44,845 nucleotides of DNA, taken from positions 1-44,845 of IMG/VR virus record IMGVR_UViG_3300025009_000029; one strand, given 5' to 3'. A model generated the notes under the pieces. The model saw only the letters and a list, made by a program, of their open reading frames with translations, was not told the origin of the DNA and did no database searches. The translations under genes were made by a program, and so were the position numbers. The stretch is from a virus. Within the stretch, counting starts at the first letter, position 1. Each line of letters begins with the position of its first letter. Below, piece by piece: positions 31,556-38,922 of the stretch.

Positions 31556-32265
31556 CTCAACTCTCCGTTCTCTCCCACAAGCCCATGTTCAGCATACCAG
31601 CGTCTAAATGTTTCTTCGTCTGTTTCTTCTTCGGAGATGTGAGGGCTACGACAATCTGGGTCGACATACATTTTTATCCCTGCTTCTTTACACTTCTTTG
31701 AGAATCCAACATCCTCTCCAGGCCATAAGTTCTGCCAAAAGCCATCGTAAGAATATGTAAACCACGGAGGCTCGATCTGGGTGAAAACTGACCTGTGAAT
31801 AAGTATCGAACCTGCGCCTAGTACATCTACTGTGAATAATGTATCAGGCCAGTTCATCGGGATAATCCTTGCGCCATCCTCGTCTATTGCGTGGAACGCT
31901 GGGGCGTATGGAGCGCGTCTTTGGAAGTTCAGCCCACCCACTACTCTTATTTCGGGGTCGAGCATCGGCCAGCGACAAAGTTTCTGTAGCATATCAGGGT
32001 CGTGCTTGTGGTCTGCATCCATCATCAAAATATGGGTGTACTCTGGATTCTGGAGTAGTCCGATTGCTGCCATGTTCCTGCTTTGATCGGTGCGTCCATA
32101 TTGCATATGTAGAAAACTTAACCCTTGTCTGGAATAATGAAGTAGCGAGGGCATAACCTTTTCGGGGGCAGGTAGACTTCTCTCGTTAGGAACAAAGCCT
32201 AATACTTTTATAGGCCACGTGGTATAGGGTTGTTGGATTAGTTCTTCTACTTCGGATTCATTCAT
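31552..32265 (-). CDS. GT-A fold glycosyltransferase (family 2-like, 237 aa)
   Basis: HILMMDADHKHDPDML (residues about 78-93) holds the DxD metal and nucleotide-sugar site. DQSRNMAAIGLL precedes it, and LWPGEDVGFSKKCKEAGIKMYVDPD near the C-terminus is the usual acceptor-side motif of these enzymes. It begins the sugar-transfer cassette in reading order, with ATGA overlaps on both sides, so the genes are probably made together. Confidence 0.82.
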   Translation of the reverse strand: MNESEVEELIQQPYTTWPIKVLGFVPNERSLPAPEKVMPSLLHYSRQGLSFLHMQYGRTDQSRNMAAIGLLQNPEYTHILMMDADHKHDPDMLQKLCRWPMLDPEIRVVGGLNFQRRAPYAPAFHAIDEDGARIIPMNWPDTLFTVDVLGAGSILIHRSVFTQIEPPWFTYSYDGFWQNLWPGEDVGFSKKCKEAGIKMYVDPDCRSPHISEEETDEETFRRWYAEHGLVGENGELR

Positions 32266-32471
32266 AACTTATCCTCTAGGAACGGATACAACCGTCCTTC
32301 ATCGTCCTCGCTCACCAGGATACCATCGTGTTCGAGTTGCATAAGTGCCTCGTTGACATACCTCGGCAAAATATTAAGGGCGATAGATATTTCCTTTACG
32401 GTTTTTCCACCGCCCTTACATATCTCGGCGTAGACATTTAACGCAATGTCGTTACGCTCCGTACTTCTCAA
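32262..32471 (-). CDS. Small winged-helix DNA-binding protein (69 aa)
   Basis: The start is TTG at 32471, overlapping the previous stop (TTGA). Residues 7-69 form a winged helix: ALNVYAEICKGGGKTVKEIS, ALNILPRYVNEALMQLEHDG as recognition helix, then wing ILVSEDDEGRLYP. It is a likely transcription regulator, and could act on the glycosylation cassette that follows it. Confidence 0.75.
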   Translation of the reverse strand: MRSTERNDIALNVYAEICKGGGKTVKEISIALNILPRYVNEALMQLEHDGILVSEDDEGRLYPFLEDKL

Positions 32472-32845
32472 TCTTCTTTTACGCTCTTGAGCAATACTTT
32501 TTCTTCCGCATTGGTTGTAACCAGTTTGATTTCTTTGACGGAAGTAAACTGTGGAGTGACCTTGAACAAACCCTGATTCACGCCGATAGCCAGTAAGTAA
32601 ATACCAACGGCTGCTGCGATTCCCTCTTTTGTACAGGCAAGGTTTGATTCAATGACGTTGTAGCAACTTAAGACTAAAGCGGCTACCACAATGAGAAGGA
32701 TAACTCCTGCCATAATCAATTTCTTGATAGGGTCTCGGAGTGCGGCGTACCAGGTATTCAACCCTGGAAACCACGAAAACACTAACGATGTAACACCACT
32801 TGCGATCAAGATTAACCAGTCACTTGTAACTTCTATTCCTAACAT
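32468..32845 (-). CDS. Three-helix membrane protein (125 aa)
   Basis: Hydrophobic segments lie at about 8-26, 43-62 and 73-92, followed by a polar C-terminal tail. It resembles small phage membrane proteins, including holin-like ones, but it is far from the lysis block and read in the early direction. It could change membrane properties or block superinfection. The site AAAGGAGAGAAACATA precedes ATG. Confidence 0.7.
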   Translation of the reverse strand: MLGIEVTSDWLILIASGVTSLVFSWFPGLNTWYAALRDPIKKLIMAGVILLIVVAALVLSCYNVIESNLACTKEGIAAAVGIYLLAIGVNQGLFKVTPQFTSVKEIKLVTTNAEEKVLLKSVKED

Positions 32846-32860
32846 TATGTTTCTCTCCTT

Positions 32861-33148
32861 TTACTCTATTGAACTGGCTATGTCGGCGACATAACCTTCT
32901 ATACGGCGGACATCATTTGTTAACCCCTCAATGATTGCCCTGATTTCAGACCTAGCCTGAACAGCCTGCACCTTACCCGCTTCCGTAGAATTACACGGAA
33001 CTTCTGGTCGGAATATTCTGTAAATCTTTGTCCTGCCATCAAGACCATCTAAAACGCGAGTTTCCAGTCCCTTTACTGCGCTTGCCAATTCTTCAAGGCT
33101 GTCTAAAATTGAAACGTGTTTTTCCGCTCCACCTTCTGTCAATACCAT
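32861..33148 (-). CDS. Coiled-coil protein of unknown function (95 aa)
   Basis: The frame extends to 33292, but ATG 33148 (MVLTEGGAEKHVSILDSLEE) follows AAAAGGAGATGTA and avoids a long overlap with the next gene. The product is helical, with heptads at about 12-34 and 65-92. It lies just before the membrane-protein gene and may work with it. No family was recognised. Confidence 0.7.
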   Translation of the reverse strand: MVLTEGGAEKHVSILDSLEELASAVKGLETRVLDGLDGRTKIYRIFRPEVPCNSTEAGKVQAVQARSEIRAIIEGLTNDVRRIEGYVADIASSIE

Positions 33149-33191
33149 TACATCTCCTTTTGAATGTTTGAATACCTTATTAGTATACACC

Positions 33192-33620
33192 TTACCGCAT
33201 TCGCTGTCTATTTTTTCCGTTACCTCGCTTCCCACTTTTTGCCATTTCCTGAAAACCTTTGATTGTATCTTCATCGACTGGTATTCCCGCACACCTTAAC
33301 CATAGTTGTGCGCCATCTTCTGCTCCAAGAAACTCTCTTGCTTTTGCGCGTTCTGAATAATCTTTACTACTCTGCATATCTTTAATTGCTTGATCGACTA
33401 CGGCAAACGCCAGGTCTAGGCTAGGTTCTCCAAACGATGAACACCTGCTGTTTTCCAAGCGCCGCTGTACTCTTTCATCAATACGTTTTTGGGCGCACTC
33501 TGAACAAAGTTTTTTACGATGGTTGTCCCTCGTATCCACAACAAATATCTTATCACAATCAAGACAGGTTATCTCTACTGTATCAGAAAAGAAGGCTAGC
33601 ATAGTGGCAAAGTTTGACAT
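33192..33620 (-). CDS. Zinc-finger protein (142 aa)
   Basis: The start at 33620 (MSNFATMLAFFSD) follows ACAGGAGAGGTTA and overlaps the upstream micro-gene stop as TAATG. CLDCDKIF with KLCSEC forms a four-cysteine zinc ribbon at about 19-41; the rest is helical and ends in a basic tail (KSGKRGNGKNRQRMR). It is likely to bind nucleic acid. The function is unknown. Confidence 0.7.
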   Translation of the reverse strand: MSNFATMLAFFSDTVEITCLDCDKIFVVDTRDNHRKKLCSECAQKRIDERVQRRLENSRCSSFGEPSLDLAFAVVDQAIKDMQSSKDYSERAKAREFLGAEDGAQLWLRCAGIPVDEDTIKGFQEMAKSGKRGNGKNRQRMR

Positions 33621-33712
33621 TAACCTCTCCTGTTGATTATTTTCCGTACCGTAGCCGCGCCCAACTGCCACTTGTCGGCTATCTGTTTGACGCTCATTGT
33701 CTCCGCTTTCAT
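33620..33712 (-). CDS. Helix-turn-helix micro-protein (30 aa)
   Basis: ATG 33712 overlaps the stop of the Lar-like gene (TAATG), and its own stop overlaps the next start (TAATG), so it is locked into the operon on both sides. The product, SVKQIADKWQLGAATVRKII plus short ends, is one helix-turn-helix unit. It could bind DNA only as a multimer or with a partner; it may instead act through translational coupling. Confidence 0.65.
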   Translation of the reverse strand: MKAETMSVKQIADKWQLGAATVRKIINRRG

Positions 33713-34059
33713 TATTCCAACCTTTTTAATAAACCGTCCGAAGCTAATTCTCCACCAAGATACGCGTTGTAAGATGTCTCCGCATCTTCCCCCAACACTG
33801 ATAATAATTTTTTCATCAGTGTCCCATTTTTATTTAATCCAACGAACCTAAACCTCCGATAACTTTCCATAAGCAATGTGCGCAACTCTTTATTCTCTTC
33901 TTGAATTTTAGACTCAATCGGGCGCGACTGCCAATCATCCTGGCTATTGCATTGCGCACCACACCATTGACATTGAAAAACGCTTGACCCATTCAATCCG
34001 TTTACATAACAAGCTTCGTCTTTCATGCCGCAAAACGGACACGCTTTAATATCGCTCAT
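33712..34059 (-). CDS. Lar-like restriction alleviation zinc-ribbon protein (115 aa)
   Basis: ACPFCGMKDEACYV, then VFQCQWCGAQCNSQDDWQSRP, matches the CPFCG ... CxxCGA pattern of the Lar family, whose founding member modulates host type I restriction. Two CxxC pairs form the zinc ribbon (8-35). The C-terminal half is a helical extension. GGAGAGAAA precedes ATG. A second Lar-like gene is at 43306-43728. Confidence 0.75.
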   Translation of the reverse strand: MSDIKACPFCGMKDEACYVNGLNGSSVFQCQWCGAQCNSQDDWQSRPIESKIQEENKELRTLLMESYRRFRFVGLNKNGTLMKKLLSVLGEDAETSYNAYLGGELASDGLLKRLE

Positions 34060-34089
34060 TTTCTCTCCAGTCTGATAAAGGGGTGGTCA

Positions 34090-34323
34090 TTATTCTACAA
34101 ATTGAGTTCCAGTCCACACACGTACCGGGACTTTTTCTATTCCGAGAAATTTTGCAACCGCAAGTCGATGATTTCCGTCCAGTATTTGCCACTTCAAATT
34201 AATTGTGAGCGGCTCTAAAATTCCGTGTTCTTTAGCACTTTCTAATATTTCATCAAACTTTGGGTCGCCACATCCAAGTGATGGAGGCCATTCAGATTGT
34301 ATTAAACAAGCCGGAATTATCAT
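34090..34323 (-). CDS. ParB/sulfiredoxin-like nuclease-domain protein (77 aa)
   Basis: HGILEPLTINLKWQILDGNH with RLAVAKFLGIEKVPVRVW is the core of the ParB N-terminal (ParB/Srx) domain, including the DGNHR box that binds nucleotide in the family (CTP or ATP-type). There is no helix-turn-helix or C-terminal dimer domain, so it is not a partition ParB. Small phage versions may act in DNA modification or nicking. The start overlaps the previous stop (ATGA). Confidence 0.8.
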   Translation of the reverse strand: MIIPACLIQSEWPPSLGCGDPKFDEILESAKEHGILEPLTINLKWQILDGNHRLAVAKFLGIEKVPVRVWTGTQFVE

Positions 34324-35012
34324 TTATCCCCCTTTTTAATATCCATTAAAACATCCTGTGTCACTGAAACATCAGAAGGTGAAGGTTTTGATTCTAGCAA
34401 TGTTTCAACAACTAACATTTGCAAATGTGCCTTTGCGTTTTGTCCTGTTTTAATAAACCCAATCAACATAATAATATTTTCTTTAAGTTCTTTTAGTTGA
34501 AGTTTAGAATTTTCGAGACAAGCCTCTGCTATAAGTTTTTGCCGGAGCATGGATTCTTCAACTCCTTTGTTATTATCTGTTGAGGTTTTAGAATAATCAG
34601 GATTATGATAATCAGGATTATTATCTTTTACGCCCATACTGATTTCGACATCCAAATAAGTACCGTCGTAAATTCCGTTATTGGCTTCTTGAATGTGAGA
34701 AATGCGCTGAAAAACTTGTTGGGGAAGCGCGTATTCCTCCTCTTCATACTTACAAACTTCTGTAATGTGGTTTATCAACTCTTGAATGTTCTTGATGTAT
34801 ACTTCACGAACCCACCAGATGAACCGTTGCTCCTGGGATTCCTTGAAGCGGAGCGTGTGAAATTCAAGGCGGAGTTTGATATTCTTTTCTCTCAAGTCTG
34901 CAACCTCGTCTTGTAGTTTCTTGAAGTTTTCTCGGACTATTTCATCCGGTTCTTTATGCTCAACTATCATTTCAATATGCTGCTTTAGTCGTTTTCTGTC
35001 TTCTGGTTTCAT
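34320..35012 (-). CDS. Coiled-coil protein of unknown function (230 aa)
   Basis: A charged N-terminal coiled coil (about 1-62), a helical middle (FIWWVREVYIKNIQELINHI), a polar Asn/Asp-rich linker (about 128-152) and a second coiled coil (155-195). The site CGGAGAGGTGAA precedes ATG. No domain was recognised. Confidence 0.7.
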   Translation of the reverse strand: MKPEDRKRLKQHIEMIVEHKEPDEIVRENFKKLQDEVADLREKNIKLRLEFHTLRFKESQEQRFIWWVREVYIKNIQELINHITEVCKYEEEEYALPQQVFQRISHIQEANNGIYDGTYLDVEISMGVKDNNPDYHNPDYSKTSTDNNKGVEESMLRQKLIAEACLENSKLQLKELKENIIMLIGFIKTGQNAKAHLQMLVVETLLESKPSPSDVSVTQDVLMDIKKGDK

Positions 35013-35013
35013 T

Positions 35014-35331
35014 TCACCTCTCCGTATCTAATGAATCGAGTAATCCGGTTATTGTCCCTGCGTCATAGATTGCCATTGCCACGCCACCGTTGTCCCGCAC
35101 CTTCGCCATAAACTCGATCTGGTCGTCCGATAACACATCCTTGCCAACCTTTGCATCAAACGCCAGGAAGTGACCCTTATAGCAACCAATGACATCAAAT
35201 GTTCCATCTTCTGCACCATGAATCGCAAACCGTCCAGTCTTGATTAGTCCGCTGAACACGTGGAACGCAACGCCACCGCGAGACTGAATCGCCTTGATTA
35301 TTTTGCGGATCAACTCGGAGTGGTCGCTCAT
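35014..35331 (-). CDS. VRR-NUC domain nuclease (105 aa)
   Basis: The start at 35331 overlaps the previous stop (ATGA). The core is FDVIGCYKGHFLAFDAKVG with Asp46, Asp59 and Lys61, and Gln71 in the following helix. This matches the compact VRR-NUC fold, a PD-(D/E)xK relative found in FAN1 and in stand-alone phage enzymes; Asp replaces the more usual Glu before AxK. Such enzymes cut branched or flapped DNA and could work with ERF and SSB in recombination. Confidence 0.82.
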   Translation of the reverse strand: MSDHSELIRKIIKAIQSRGGVAFHVFSGLIKTGRFAIHGAEDGTFDVIGCYKGHFLAFDAKVGKDVLSDDQIEFMAKVRDNGGVAMAIYDAGTITGLLDSLDTER

Positions 35332-35660
35332 AGCCCCTTCCATTCCGCAAAATACTCTGCAACGGCTCGCTCTAATGTCGGGCAAAACTTGTCTTTGTCG
35401 GTTTGGCTTATTGAGTAACCACTATGCCAAGTGTTATGTTCAATCGAAACAAATTGCTCATTGTCAAGAATCTCCTCCAACAGCGCCATTGCCAACCCGC
35501 TGTCATGGGTGAAGTCGGGGCAATCGTATTGATAATCGCCTTCTTCCTTGTAGCCACAATATAAAACCCACTTCCAGTATCCGTTAGGGTGGTATGCCCA
35601 CCCCTTCGCCCGCGCTATTACCTCGTTTAGTTCACTGTCTGAGAGTGTGTGAATGTCCAT
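35328..35660 (-). CDS. Phage ABA-sandwich-like protein (110 aa)
   Basis: ATG 35660 (MDIHTLSDSELNEVIARAKG) follows GAGGGACTA and overlaps the membrane micro-gene; the longer frame to 35933 is rejected. SELNEVIARAKGWAYHPNGYW, an aromatic-rich middle and a C-terminal LERAVAEYFAEWK helix resemble the phage ABA sandwich family of unknown function. Confidence 0.7.
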   Translation of the reverse strand: MDIHTLSDSELNEVIARAKGWAYHPNGYWKWVLYCGYKEEGDYQYDCPDFTHDSGLAMALLEEILDNEQFVSIEHNTWHSGYSISQTDKDKFCPTLERAVAEYFAEWKGL

Positions 35661-35830
35661 TAGTCCCTCAACAGAAAAGCAACTAGAGCGATGAATAATG
35701 TCATAGCAATTGCGATAATAAAAATCCAAAACATTCCTTGTAATCCGATTTTGAGATACATTCCAATAATCAGCGCGAAAACCGGAATTGATGCCAGTGT
35801 ATATCCTATAGTCTTCCTTACCTTTTTCAT
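35660..35830 (-). CDS. Two-helix membrane protein (56 aa)
   Basis: This small gene starts at 35830 after AAGGAGAGAGA, a very strong site. Its stop overlaps the next start (TAATG) and its start overlaps the previous stop (ATGA). After a basic end (MKKVRKTIG), two hydrophobic helices follow (about 10-27 and 31-53). Function unknown; a superinfection or membrane role is possible. Confidence 0.75.
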   Translation of the reverse strand: MKKVRKTIGYTLASIPVFALIIGMYLKIGLQGMFWIFIIAIAMTLFIALVAFLLRD

Positions 35831-36006
35831 TCTCTCTCCTTGTCTGATAAAGGGGTGGTAGTATCTTTGACATAGAGGGCGTGCGGAACATCATTGCAGG
35901 ATTTAGTTTCACCACACCGCTCACAACTGCCATAACTTCTTGGAAGTAATAAACTCCAACTTTCGTCTACTCCTGCTTTCGGCATACAGTCATCACAAAT
36001 GAACAT
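35827..36006 (-). CDS. Small zinc-finger protein (59 aa)
   Basis: ATG 36006 follows GAGGAGAAATA; both ends overlap neighbours (TAATG upstream, ATGA downstream). FICDDCM and SCERCGETKSC supply four or five cysteines for a zinc site. The rest is short loops. Confidence 0.72.
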   Translation of the reverse strand: MFICDDCMPKAGVDESWSLLLPRSYGSCERCGETKSCNDVPHALYVKDTTTPLSDKERE

Positions 36007-36698
36007 TATTTCTCCTCAATTCTCGCCATTAGTAGGCGGTGGAGTTCTACGGGGCAGTCGGGGGAGTGAACAAGAGTATTCAAGTCGTCACTTGTGGTTC
36101 GCGTCAGATGGTTACATTCCCCACAATAAAAGAATGGTTTACCTGCCCCATCAAGTTGCACCACAATAAACCTCTCCGCCAACCGCTCGGCATCCTCTTT
36201 GAGTTCGGCAGTGAGGGAGCGGAGAGATTCGTTTTCAGCATACAGTAGGTTGACAGCATTAGTTTCACTGCCCCACTCGTTGCCAACAAAGTTACGTTGG
36301 TTTGGAGTAAGTCGGCTAAGTACCTCGTCCCAATTCTCTCCAAACGGCTCACGATAATGTTTGCCTCTTTCGGTTATAAATGACGTTGGTCTCCCGTTGG
36401 GTATCATTTCAGCCCACTCATATGCAATCATTTTTAATTTATCTGCACCATAAAAGCGCTCATTTTCGTGTGGCTTTAAGTCATAGTTGACAATCTTCCG
36501 CAACGCCCCTTCCAGTTCAGCCACCCTTGCGGATAAGCGGTGATTTTCGCTCTCCAATTCCGGTATGCCCGTTTTATTGTTGAGAATGTCGTAAGCCGGA
36601 TTTCCTCTTGAATCGGCGTGATAGTTTGGGTATGATGGACAGTTGAAATTTACGCACCCACCAGTTGTTAATTCTTCACCGCAAGATTGACATTTCAT
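36006..36698 (-). CDS. Zinc-finger and coiled-coil protein (230 aa)
   Basis: The N-terminus has a CQSCG...GCVNFNC cysteine cluster, followed by a coiled coil (about 47-70). Residues 68-97 (KIVNYDLKPHENERFYGADK...) share 21 of 30 positions with the protein at 37517-37846. A second cysteine cluster (FYCGEC ... HSPDC) lies near the C-terminus. It appears assembled from modules shared with nearby genes. Confidence 0.75.
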   Translation of the reverse strand: MKCQSCGEELTTGGCVNFNCPSYPNYHADSRGNPAYDILNNKTGIPELESENHRLSARVAELEGALRKIVNYDLKPHENERFYGADKLKMIAYEWAEMIPNGRPTSFITERGKHYREPFGENWDEVLSRLTPNQRNFVGNEWGSETNAVNLLYAENESLRSLTAELKEDAERLAERFIVVQLDGAGKPFFYCGECNHLTRTTSDDLNTLVHSPDCPVELHRLLMARIEEK

Positions 36699-36901
36699 TT
36701 CATCTCCTTCTCGCTAATCCTGTCAAACTCTGCCAACTCGTCCAACGTCTTTTTGACAAATGCGTATGCGTCCTCATTCAGCCAGTATTTCGTGAACAGC
36801 GTATTCAGAACTCCACGGAGTTTTTTGTTTTCCTGCTCCAATTCCATTTTCTCTTTGTTTAGTTTCAACATTTTATCCATCTCGAAATCAGGTATGTTCA
36901 T
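36695..36901 (-). CDS. Coiled-coil mini-protein (68 aa)
   Basis: Overlaps its downstream neighbour by ATGA and follows GAGGAGAAGAA. Residues 8-35 form a strong coiled coil (MLKLNKEKMELEQENKKLRG); the C-terminal half is also helical. Probably oligomeric. Function unknown. Confidence 0.72.
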   Translation of the reverse strand: MNIPDFEMDKMLKLNKEKMELEQENKKLRGVLNTLFTKYWLNEDAYAFVKKTLDELAEFDRISEKEMK

Positions 36902-37077
36902 TTCTTCTCCTCTTGTTGTGCAACTTTTTCCATCTCTGCCAGGTAATCAACCTTGTGTTCTACCCACCAGGCGTTACCGTGTTCAAATATCAGGGACGCT
37001 CGATACTTGCGGATCGCGTCCACCTTCCCGTATATTTTCAGCAACCGCGTGAACTCCTTGCGCTGCGAGGGGGTCAT
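36898..37077 (-). CDS. Small helical protein (59 aa)
   Basis: The frame starts at ATG 37077 and overlaps both neighbours as ATGA. The sequence MTPSQRKEFTRLLKIYGKVD, then AWWVEHKVDYLAEMEKV, is helical and basic. No family was recognised; the double overlap supports the gene. Confidence 0.7.
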   Translation of the reverse strand: MTPSQRKEFTRLLKIYGKVDAIRKYRASLIFEHGNAWWVEHKVDYLAEMEKVAQQEEKK

Positions 37078-37520
37078 GCTACTATCCGCCCTACTTTTAG
37101 AATTTCCTTGACTCGTTGCATAATCTCAAAGTAACTAAATGGAAGTGGTGTTCTCCAATGTGACGGGATTTTTTCGTATGCAATCCTCAGCGCGTCTGCC
37201 AAATTATTTACAGCCCAAAACAAATCGGATATTTTTTCTAACATGAGATTATCCATTTCTGAACTTGGCAAAGATGCGCTAGAAAATCCCAACGCAACCA
37301 TAGCCTTGTCGTAAAATTCCCCGTAACTTTCCATAGCATCAACTGCAAAACTACCAACTTTGCCTGGGCTGTCTAGTAATAGTGTTTGCTCGAATATCCA
37401 ATAGTCGCCAGTAACTGCCAAAAGGCGCAATCCCGTTGTTAGTAATATTCCCTCTAGCCACTGTTCGAGGTGCTGGGGATTGTCGGGTGAGAAATAATAG
37501 ACTTCATAGTTTTTGTTCAT
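37074..37520 (-). CDS. Protein of unknown function (148 aa)
   Basis: ATGA overlaps at both ends; the site GAGGCGCTAGA precedes ATG. An alpha/beta N-terminal half (NYEVYYFSPDNPQHLEQWLE, LRLLAVTGDYWIFEQ) is followed by helices. No motif was recognised. Confidence 0.7.
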   Translation of the reverse strand: MNKNYEVYYFSPDNPQHLEQWLEGILLTTGLRLLAVTGDYWIFEQTLLLDSPGKVGSFAVDAMESYGEFYDKAMVALGFSSASLPSSEMDNLMLEKISDLFWAVNNLADALRIAYEKIPSHWRTPLPFSYFEIMQRVKEILKVGRIVA

Positions 37521-37846
37521 TCTAGCGCCTCGAATGCAATAAGTTTTAGTTTGTCCGCACCATAAAAATATTCATTTTCGTATGGCTTTAGGTCAAAAAA
37601 AGCTATTTTCATAAGCACATCTCTCAAGTCCAAGATTTCCTTTTGAATATCACTCAAGTCGTGATTTAGTTGTGATACATCTTTAGAATAAGTAGCGCGA
37701 GAGATATACTTTTCTTCAAAATCTTTTTTAGAAATTGAAATCATTTCGCTTGGCTCAAAACAATCATAGTTTAGGCATATTCTTCCTGATTGACAACCAA
37801 ACATATACCGAAGCCACTTGCAGTTATTACAAGTTTTATCCATCAT
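37517..37846 (-). CDS. Zinc-finger and coiled-coil protein, paralogue of neighbours (109 aa)
   Basis: CNNCKWLRYMFGC and CLNYDC form a cysteine-rich N-terminal finger. Residues 46-71 (KYISRATYSKDVSQLNHDL...) match 14 of 26 positions of residues 96-121 in the Lar-like protein at 43306-43728, and residues 80-109 match the protein at 36006-36698. It is thus a mosaic of two neighbours' modules. Confidence 0.75.
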   Translation of the reverse strand: MMDKTCNNCKWLRYMFGCQSGRICLNYDCFEPSEMISISKKDFEEKYISRATYSKDVSQLNHDLSDIQKEILDLRDVLMKIAFFDLKPYENEYFYGADKLKLIAFEALE

Positions 37847-38063
37847 TTTTCATCCTCTTTTCATCCTTGAAAATCAGCGCTTCAAGTTCGGATTTACTAG
37901 ATTGATCCACCAGGTTCAATAGCAACCCGCGCCAGCCTTCTTTACGCTTATGCTTCTTTATTTCGCCACTCTCGATTACTGTATCATTGACCATTACCTG
38001 ATAGCGGTAATTTCCAACCTTGACATCACCTGTGCCGTCATTCTGAATTTTAATTATCAGCAT
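37836..38063 (-). CDS. Small beta-rich protein (75 aa)
   Basis: ATG 38063 (MLIIKIQNDGTGDVKVGNYR) follows CGGAGGCGGA; the longer frame to 38108 lacks a site. The first 45 residues form a beta sheet (YQVMVNDTVIESGEI), the rest a helix. No family was recognised. It overlaps both neighbours. Confidence 0.7.
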   Translation of the reverse strand: MLIIKIQNDGTGDVKVGNYRYQVMVNDTVIESGEIKKHKRKEGWRGLLLNLVDQSSKSELEALIFKDEKRMKNDG

Positions 38064-38524
38064 TCCGCCTCCGGTGGTTGTGGGAGTTTCCAATCCAAAA
38101 CAGCGCAACCTTCATCGTGACCATCTTCGTCTTCCATTTGGCACAAGAAGTATTCCTTTTTCTCACAACAAAACGAGTTATTCTCTGCAATATCGCAAAG
38201 TCTATCGCCAACGGCTTTCAGTTGCTCAACCGCTTTGTCCATTTTCTCGTATCCAGAAGTCCAGAACTCAACCTTGATTTTCAGTTGCTCAACCTCCGCG
38301 TGAGAGCGGTCAATCTCGGTGAGGAGGGCGGGGATAGCATTGAGGTTGTCTACCAGTTGTCTGGAAAACAAGTTGTCGCCACCAGTCAAAGTAGTATTAA
38401 CATCGATTACATTCACCCCGTTTTTGTTAATGTTCTTATGCCCCTTATGGTATTCACCTAGCGAATAATTGCCGCGACATATCGAATTCTTTAGTTCCTC
38501 GTGCAACTCTTTTGTGTAGTCCAT
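38057..38524 (-). CDS. Protein of unknown function, first gene after a strong promoter (155 aa)
   Basis: GAGGAGTGAC precedes ATG, 24 bases after the -10 box at 38548-38553. The N-terminal 55 residues are polar, a helical middle (about 60-115) contains a coiled coil, and cysteines occur at 112, 119-120, 128 and 140. Its place at the head of a separately promoted block suggests high early expression. Confidence 0.7.
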   Translation of the reverse strand: MDYTKELHEELKNSICRGNYSLGEYHKGHKNINKNGVNVIDVNTTLTGGDNLFSRQLVDNLNAIPALLTEIDRSHAEVEQLKIKVEFWTSGYEKMDKAVEQLKAVGDRLCDIAENNSFCCEKKEYFLCQMEDEDGHDEGCAVLDWKLPQPPEAEC

Positions 38525-38547
38525 GTCACTCCTCTGTTCTGTCTACT

Positions 38548-38576
38548 ACTTTACGACTTTTTGAACCCCGTGTCAA
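38548..38576 (-). promoter_or_regulatory. Strong leftward sigma70-type promoter
   Basis: On the - strand, a consensus TTGACA (complement of 38571-38576), a spacer of exactly 17 bases and TAAAGT (complement of 38548-38553) lie between the SSB gene and the gene at 38057. It would drive the mini-protein block downstream. Confidence 0.7.
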
Positions 38577-38586
38577 TAGGCAATAT

Positions 38587-38922
38587 TTAATTCTCTTTGA
38601 ACGCATCACCTAAATCGATCTCATTAGCAGTTACTTCCAGTCCTGCGCTTCTTACTTCTCCATCCTTCTCGTAAGTCCTGGGGGGTTGGGGAGTGCCTCT
38701 GACCTCTATAACTTGCATCTTTGCAAGTGAGTTGGCAAATTCCGCAAGTTCTCCCCACGCCGTAACCCTTACGAAAAACGAAGGTTTATAGCCCTTTGCC
38801 TTACTGCCACCAGTATATAGTGCAAGGGACAATGTAGTTACTGGCTCTCCTTGTGCCGAAAAACGAAGGTCAGGCTCTTTCATAATTCTTCCAACAACTG
38901 TAATTACGGGTTTGTTATTCAT
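38587..38922 (-). CDS. ssb: Single-stranded DNA-binding protein (111 aa)
   Basis: The OB-fold pattern is clear: ITVVGRIMKEPDLRFSAQGE, VTTLSLALY, FFVRVTAWGELAEFANSLAK, VIEVRGTPQPPRTYEKDGEV and a last strand LEVTANEIDLG. The start at 38922 overlaps the HNH stop (TAATG) and follows GAGGAAAATA. There is no long acidic C-terminal tail. It would coat single strands during replication and ERF annealing. Confidence 0.92.
   Translation of the reverse strand: MNNKPVITVVGRIMKEPDLRFSAQGEPVTTLSLALYTGGSKAKGYKPSFFVRVTAWGELAEFANSLAKMQVIEVRGTPQPPRTYEKDGEVRSAGLEVTANEIDLGDAFKEN

Noticed and set aside
33149-33292. N-terminal extension of the coiled-coil gene
   Set aside because: It would overlap the zinc-finger gene by 100 bases; the ATG at 33148 has an AAAGGAG site at ideal distance.
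35661-35933. N-terminal extension of the 110-residue gene to a 201-residue frame
   Set aside because: The extension covers two well-supported small genes (35660-35830 and 35827-36006) in other frames, and the internal ATG has a strong ribosome site.
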